The position numbers and the translations under genes were made by a program. A DNA stretch of 64,000 nt from Maylandia zebra (taxonomy: Eukaryota; Chordata; Actinopteri; Cichliformes; Cichlidae), in contig NC_135182.1 of NCBI RefSeq assembly GCF_041146795.1, forward strand, positions 3,000,501-3,064,500, written 5' to 3'. Shown here in pieces: positions 57,101-64,000 of this stretch (positions are counted from its first letter, which is position 1; each line of letters begins with the position of its first letter). The notes beneath the pieces are model-generated. The model saw only the letters and a program-made list of their open reading frames with translations, did not search any database and was not told the DNA's origin.

Positions 57101-60100
57101 GTACTTGTTTTTACACCTTTTAATGTCAAAGTTGGCCTCTGTGCTTATCAGTGTTGGAAAGACTATTTCTTGCACTGAGGTCTACTTATTGTAAATATCT
57201 TGTACTTGTTTGAACACCTTTTCATGTCAAAGTTGGCCTCTGTGATTTTTCTGTGTTGGAAACTCTTTTTCTTGCACTGAGGCCTGCTTATTGTAAATAT
57301 CTTGTACTTGTTTTTACACCTTTTCATGTCAAAGTTGGCCTCTTTGCTTATCAGTGTTGGAAACTCTTTTTCTTGCACTGAGGCCTGCTTATTGTGAATA
57401 TCTTGTACTTGTTTTTACACCTTTTAATGTCAAAGTTGGCCTCTGTGCTTATCAGTGTTGGAAAGACTCTTTCTTGCACTGAGGTCTGCTTATTGTTAAT
57501 ATCTTGTACATGTTTTTACAACTTTTAATGTCAAAGTTGGCCTCTTTGATTTTTCAGTGTTGGAAAGCCTCTTTCTTGCACTGAGGTCTGCTTATTGTGA
57601 ATATCTTGTACTTGTTTGAACACCTTTTCATGTCAAAGTTGGCCTCTGTGCTTATCAGTGTTGGAAAGACTCTTTCTTGCACTGAGGTCTGCTTATTGTA
57701 AATATCTTGTACTTGTTTTTACACCTTTTAATGTCAAAGTTGGCCTCTTTCAATTTTCAGTGTTGGAAAGACTCTTTCTTGCACTGAGGTCTGCTTATTG
57801 TAAATATCTTGTACTTGTTTTTACACCTTTTCATGTCAAAGTTGGCCTCTGTGCTTATCAGTGTTGGAAAGACTCTTTCTTGCACTGAGGTCTGCTTATT
57901 GTAAATATCTTGTACTTGTTTTTACACCTTTTAATGTCAAAGTTGGCCTCTGTGCTTATCAGTGTTGGAAAGACTATTTCTTGCACTGAGGTCTACTTAT
58001 TGTAAATATCTTGTACTTGTTTTTACACCTTTTAATGTCAAAGTTGGCCTCTGTGCTTATCAGTGTTGGAAACTCTTTTTCTTGCACTGAGGCCTGCTTA
58101 TTGTGAACATCTTGTACTTGTTTGAACACCTTTTAATGTCAACGTTGGCCTCTTTCAATTTTCAGTGTTGGAAAGACTCTTTCTTGCACTGAGGTCTGCT
58201 TATTGTAAATATCTTGTACTTGTTTTTACACCTTTTAATGTCAAAGTTGGCCTCTGTGCTTATCAGTGTTGGAAAGACTCTTTCTTGCACTGAGGTCTGC
58301 TTATTGTAAATATCTTGTACTTGTTTTTACACCTTTTAATGTCAAAGTTGGACTCTGTGATTTTTCTGTGTTGGAAACTCTTTTTCTTGCACTGAGGCCT
58401 GCTTATTGTAAATATCTTGTACTTGTTTTTACACTTTTTCATGTCAAAGTTGGCCTCTTTGCTTATCAGTGTTGGAAACTCTTTTTCTTGCACTGAGGCC
58501 TGCTTATTGTGAATATCTTGTACTTGTTTTTACACCTTTTAATGTCAAAGTTGGCCTCTGTGCTTATCAGTGTTGGAAAGACTCTTTCTTGCACTGAGGT
58601 CTGCTTATTGTTAATATCTTGTACATGTTTTTACAACTTTTAATGTCAAAGTTGGCCTCTTTGATTTTTCAGTGTTGGAAAGCCTCTTTCTTGCACTGAG
58701 GTCTGCTTATTGTGAATATCTTGTACTTGTTTGAACACCTTTTCATGTCAAAGTTGGCCTCTGTGCTTATCAGTGTTGGAAAGACTCTTTCTTGCACTGA
58801 GGTCTGCTTATTGTAAATATCTTGTACTTGTTTTTACACCTTTTAATGTCAAAGTTGGCCTCTGTGCTTATCAGTGTTGGAAAGACTCTTTCTTGCACTG
58901 AGGTCTGCTTATTGTAAATATCTTGTACTTGTTTTTACACCTTTTAATGTCAAAGTTGGCCTCTGTGCTTATCAGTGTTGGAAACTCTTTTTCTTGCACT
59001 GAGGCCTGCTTATTGTGAACATCTTGTACTTGTTTGAACACCTTTTCACGTCAAAGTTGGCCTCTGAGATTTTTCCGTGTTGGAAAGACTCTTTCTTGCA
59101 CTTAGGTCTGCTTATTGTAAATATCTTGTACTTGTTTTTACACCTTTTAATGTCAAAGTTGGCCTCTTTCAATTTTCAGTGTTGGAAAAACTCTTTCTTG
59201 CACTGAGGTCTGCTTATTGTAAATATCTTGTACTTGTTTTTACACCTTTTAATGTCAAAGTTGGCTTCTGTGCTTATCAGTGTTGGAAAGACTCTTTCTT
59301 GCACTGAGGGCTGCTTATTGTAAATATCTTGTACTTGTTTGAACACCTTTTAATGTCAAAGTTGGCCTCTGTGCTTATCAGTGTTGGAAAGACTATTTCT
59401 TGCACTGAGGTCTACTTATTGTAAATATCTTGTACTTGTTTGAACACCTTTTCATGTCAAAGTTGGCCTCTGTGATTTTTCCGTGTTGGAAACTCTTTTT
59501 CTTGCACTGAGGCCTGCTTATTGTGAACATCTTGTACTTGTTTTTACACCTTTTAATGTCAAAGTTGGCCTCTGTGATTTTTCCGTGTTGGAAAGACTCT
59601 TTCTTGCACTGAGGTCTGGTTATTGTAAATATCTTGTACTTGTTTTTACACCTTTTAATGTCAAAGTTGGCCTCTGTGCTTATCAGTGTTGGAAAGACTC
59701 TTTCTTGCACTGAGGTCTGCTTATTGTAAATATCTTGTACTTGTTTTTACACCTTTTAATGTCAAAGTTGGCCTCTGTGCTTATCAGTGTTGGAAAGACT
59801 CTTTCTTGCACTGAGGTCTGCTTATTGTGAACATCTTGTACTTGTTTGAACACCTTTTCATGTCAAAGTTGGCCTCTGTGATTTTTCCGTGTTGGAAAGA
59901 CTCTTTCTTGCACTGAGGTCTGCTTATTGTAAATATCTTGTACTTGTTTGAACACCTTTTCATGTCAAAGTTGGCCTCTGTGATTTTTCCGTGTTGGAAA
60001 GACTCTTTCTTGCACTGAGGTCTGCTTATTGTAAATATCTTGTACTTGTTTGAACACCTTTTAATGTCAAAGTTGGCCTCTGTGCTTATCAGTGTTGGAA

Positions 60101-63100
60101 AGACTCTTTCTTGCACTGAGGTCTGCTTATTGTGAACATCTTGTACTTGTTTGAACACCTTTTAATGTCAAAGTTGGCCTCTTTCAATTTTCAGTGTTGG
60201 AAAGACTCTTTCTTGCACTGAGGTCTGCTTATTGTTAATATCTTGTATTTGTTTGAACACCTTTTAATGTCAAAGTTGGCCTCTGTGCTTATCAGTGTTG
60301 GAAAGACTCTTTCTTGCACTGAGGTCTGCTTATTGTGAACATCTTGTACTTGTTTGAACACCTTTTCATGTCAAAGTTGGCCTCTGTGATTTTTCCGTGT
60401 TGGAAAGACTCTTTCTTGCACTGAGGTCTGCTTATTGTTAATATGTTGTACTTGTTTTTACACCTTTTAATGTCAAAGTTGGCCTCTGTGCTTATCAGTG
60501 TTGGAAAGACTCTTTCTTGCACCGAGGTCTGCTTATTGTAAATATCTTGTACTTGTTTTTACACCTTTTAATGTCAAAGTTGGCCTCTGTGCTTATCAGT
60601 GTTGGAAAGACTCTTTCTTGCACCGAGGTCTGCTTATTGTAAATATCTTGTACTTGTTTTTACACCTTTTCATGTCAAAGTTGGCCTCTGTGCTTATCAG
60701 TGTTGGAAAGACTCTTTCTTGCAATGAGGTCTGCTTATTGTAAATATCTTGTACTTGTTCTTACACCTTTTAATGTCAAAGTTGGCCTCTGTGCTTTTTC
60801 AGTGTTGGAAAGACTCTTTCTTGCACTGAGGTCTGCTTATTGTAAATATCTTGTACTTGTTTGAACACCTTTTCATGTCAAAGTTGGCCTTTGTGCTTAT
60901 CAGTGTTGGAAAGCCTCTTTCTTGCACTGAGGCCTGCTTATTGTGAATATCTTGTACTTGTTTGAACACCTTTTCATGTCAAAGTTGGCCTCTGTGATTT
61001 TTCCGTGTTGGAAAGACTCTTTCCTGCACTGAGGTCTGCTTATTGTAAATATCTTGTACTTGTTTGAACACCTTTTCATGTCAAAGTTGGCCTCTTTGCT
61101 TATCAGTGTTGGAAACTCTTTTTCTTGCACTAAGGCCTGCTTATTGTGAACATCTTGTACTTGTTTGAACACCTTTTCATGTCAAAGTTGGCCTTTGTGC
61201 TTATCAGTGTTGGAAAGCCTCTTTCTTGCACTGAGGTCTGCTTATTGTAAATATCTTGTACTTGATTTTACACCTTTTAATGTCAAAGTTGGCCTCTGTG
61301 CTTATCAGTGTTGGAAAGACTCTTTCTTGCACTGAGGTCTGCTTATTGTAAATATCTTGTACTTGTTTTTACACCTTTTAATGTCAACGTTGGCCTCTTT
61401 CAATTTTCAGTGTTGGAAAGACTCTTTCTTGCACTGAGGTCTGCTTATTGTAAATATCTTGTACTTGTTTTTACACCTTTTAATGTCAAAGTTGGCCTCT
61501 GTGCTTATCAGTGTTGGAAAGACTCTTTCTTGCACTGAGGTCTGCTTATTGTAAATATCTTGTACTTGTTTTTACACCTTTTAATGTCAAAGTTGGCCTC
61601 TGTGCTTATCAGTGTTGGAAAGACTCTTTCTTGCACTGAGGTCTGCTTATTGTAAATATCTTGTACTTGTTTTTACACCTTTTAATGTCAAAGTTGGCCT
61701 CTGTGCTTATCAGTGTTAGAAAGACTCTTTCTTGCACTGAGGTCTGCTTATTGTAAATATCTTGTACTTGTTTGAACACCTTTTAATGTCAAAGTTGGCC
61801 TTTGTGCTTATCAGTGTTGGAAAGACTCTTTCTTGCACTGAGGTCTGCTTATTGTAAATATCTTGTACTTGTTTTTACACCTTTTAATGTCAAAGTTGGC
61901 CTCTGTGCTTATCAGTGTTGGAAAGACTATTTCTTGCACTGAGGTCTACTTATTGTAAATATCTTGTACTTGTTTGAACACCTTTTCATGTCAAAGTTGG
62001 CCTCTGTGATTTTTCTGTGTTGGAAACTCTTTTTCTTGCACTGAGGCCTGCTTATTGTAAATATCTTGTACTTGTTTTTACACCTTTTCATGTCAAAGTT
62101 GGCCTCTTTGCTTATCAGTGTTGGAAACTCTTTTTCTTGCACTGAGGCCTGCTTATTGTGAATATCTTGTACTTGTTTTTACACCTTTTAATGTCAAAGT
62201 TGGCCTCTGTGCTTATCAGTGTTGGAAAGACTCTTTCTTGCACTGAGGTCTGCTTATTGTTAATATCTTGTACATGTTTTTACAACTTTTAATGTCAAAG
62301 TTGGCCTCTTTGATTTTTCAGTGTTGGAAAGCCTCTTTCTTGCACTGAGGTCTGCTTATTGTGAATATCTTGTACTTGTTTTTACACCTTTTAATGTCAA
62401 AGTTGGCCTCTTTCAATTTTCAGTGTTGGAAAGACTCTTTCTTGCACTGAGGTCTGCTTATTGTAAATATCTTGTACTTGTTTTTACACCTTTTAATGTC
62501 AAAGTTGGCCTCTTTCAATTTTCAGTGTTGGAAAGACTCTTTCTTGCACTGAGGTCTGCTTATTGTAAATATCTTGTACTTGTTTTTACACCTTTTCATG
62601 TCAAAGTTGGCCTCTGTGCTTATCAGTGTTGGAAAGACTATTTCTTGCACTGAGGTCTACTTATTGTAAATATCTTGTACTTGTTTTTACACCTTTTAAT
62701 GTCAAAGTTGGCCTCTGTGCTTATCAGTGTTGGAAACTCTTTTTCTTGCACTGAGGCCTGCTTATTGTGAACATCTTGTACTTGTTTGAACACCTTTTAA
62801 TGTCAACGTTGGCCTCTTTCAATTTTCAGTGTTGGAAAGACTCTTTCTTGCACTGAGGTCTGCTTATTGTAAATATCTTGTACTTGTTTTTACACCTTTT
62901 AATGTCAAAGTTGGCCTCTGTGCTTATCAGTGTTGGAAAGACTCTTTCTTGCACTGAGGTCTGCTTATTGTAAATATCTTGTACTTGTTTTTACACCTTT
63001 TAATGTCAAAGTTGGCCTCTGTGATTTTTCTGTGTTGGAAACTCTTTTTCTTGCACTGAGGCCTGCTTATTGTAAATATCTTGTACTTGTTTTTACACTT

Positions 63101-64000
63101 TTTCATGTCAAAGTTGGCCTCTTTGCTTATCAGTGTTGGAAACTCTTTTTCTTGCACTGAGGCCTGCTTATTGTGAATATCTTGTACTTGTTTTTACACC
63201 TTTTAATGTCAAAGTTGGCCTCTGTGCTTATCAGTGTTGGAAAGACTCTTTCTTGCACTGAGGTCTGCTTATTGTTAATATCTTGTACATGTTTTTACAA
63301 CTTTTAATGTCAAAGTTGGCCTCTTTGATTTTTCAGTGTTGGAAAGCCTCTTTCTTGCACTGAGGTCTGCTTATTGTGAATATCTTGTACTTGTTTGAAC
63401 ACCTTTTCATGTCAAAGTTGGCCTCTGTGCTTATCAGTGTTGGAAAGACTCTTTCTTGCACTGAGGTCTGCTTATTGTAAATATCTTGTACTTGTTTTTA
63501 CACCTTTTAATGTCAAAGTTGGCCTCTGTGCTTATCAGTGTTGGAAAGACTCTTTCTTGCACTGAGGTCTGCTTATTGTAAATATCTTGTACTTGTTTTT
63601 ACACCTTTTAATGTCAAAGTTGGCCTCTGTGCTTATCAGTGTTGGAAACTCTTTTTCTTGCACTGAGGCCTGCTTATTGTGAACATCTTGTACTTGTTTG
63701 AACACCTTTTCACGTCAAAGTTGGCCTCTGAGATTTTTCCGTGTTGGAAAGACTCTTTCTTGCACTTAGGTCTGCTTATTGTAAATATCTTGTACTTGTT
63801 TTTACACCTTTTAATGTCAAAGTTGGCCTCTTTCAATTTTCAGTGTTGGAAAAACTCTTTCTTGCACTGAGGTCTGCTTATTGTAAATATCTTGTACTTG
63901 TTTTTACACCTTTTAATGTCAAAGTTGGCTTCTGTGCTTATCAGTGTTGGAAAGACTCTTTCTTGCACTGAGGGCTGCTTATTGTAAATATCTTGTACTT
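48149..64000. repeat. ~101 bp tandem satellite, about 156 copies, continuing past the window
   Basis: The unit runs from TTGCACTGAGGTCTGCTTAT through GTAAATATCTTGTACTTG and ATGTCAAAGTTGGCCT to GTGTTGGAAAGACTCTTTC. The spacing averages about 101.4 bp. Copies differ by a small set of shared variants (TTTTACACC or GAACACC; TTAATG or TTCATG; TGTGCTTATCAGTG, TGTGATTTTTCCGTG or TTTCAATTTTCAGTG). Blocks of many monomers are repeated at longer offsets, which gives higher-order structure. The open frames on both strands (60-124 codons) follow from the unit lacking stops in some phases; 101 is not a multiple of three, so no constant protein repeat results. All copies are in the same orientation and no other gene interrupts them. 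Confidence 0.96.

Noticed and set aside
48540-63971. Many 60-124 codon open frames on both strands in the right third
   Set aside because: They are phases of the 101 bp satellite. Frames appear on both strands and shift every unit, so they are not evidence for a repeat protein.
48149-64000. CRISPR array
   Set aside because: The repeats are contiguous with no unique spacers, and the sequence is eukaryotic.

Overview
The window is vertebrate nuclear DNA and almost certainly from a teleost. It has small exons with GT/AG introns, abundant microsatellites, and Tc1/mariner, hAT, SINE and several LINE remnants of the kinds common in fish genomes. Two single-copy vertebrate genes can be reconstructed exon by exon, both on the minus strand: mmadhc (10792-15853, 7 coding exons, 297 aa) and nmi (22435-29276, 9 coding exons, 386 aa). 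MMADHC and NMI lie in the same chromosomal region (2q23) in human, so the pairing supports both names.

Layout: 1-6660 is gene-poor DNA with a LINE 3' tail, a degenerate Tc1 copy and a LINE reverse-transcriptase remnant. A CpG-rich block at 6666-6860 looks like a promoter plus first exon firing leftward. A mariner-like element (7410-9526) with ~285 bp inverted repeats is split by a nested 490 bp retroposed insert. mmadhc follows, with a SINE and two adjacent hAT-type MITEs in its introns. Between mmadhc and nmi is a LINE remnant (about 17262-20540) interrupted by a rearranged Tc1 element whose two arms are ~400-450 bp inverted copies of its own 3' end. nmi follows, with an IRF-type site about 150 bp upstream of its ATG.

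From 29.5 to 48 kb: mostly unannotated sequence, a nearly complete LINE (33866-36770) with one frame break, a degenerating multi-exon minus-strand gene (37479-40893), a repeat mosaic (41396-41990), and a young-looking non-autonomous LTR element (42928-45993). The LTR element has a 5 bp target duplication, LTRs differing in length by 8 bp, and one 574-codon proline-rich ORF without recognisable gag or pol. From 48149 to the right edge there is an uninterrupted ~101 bp tandem satellite of roughly 156 copies, with visible higher-order duplication (for example a 6,788 bp offset).

The two host genes are unrelated in function: cobalamin trafficking (mmadhc) and interferon-induced signalling (nmi). 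Most of the unusual structure is in the mobile elements and the satellite. All identifications come from reading the sequence and remembered family features; no database search was made.
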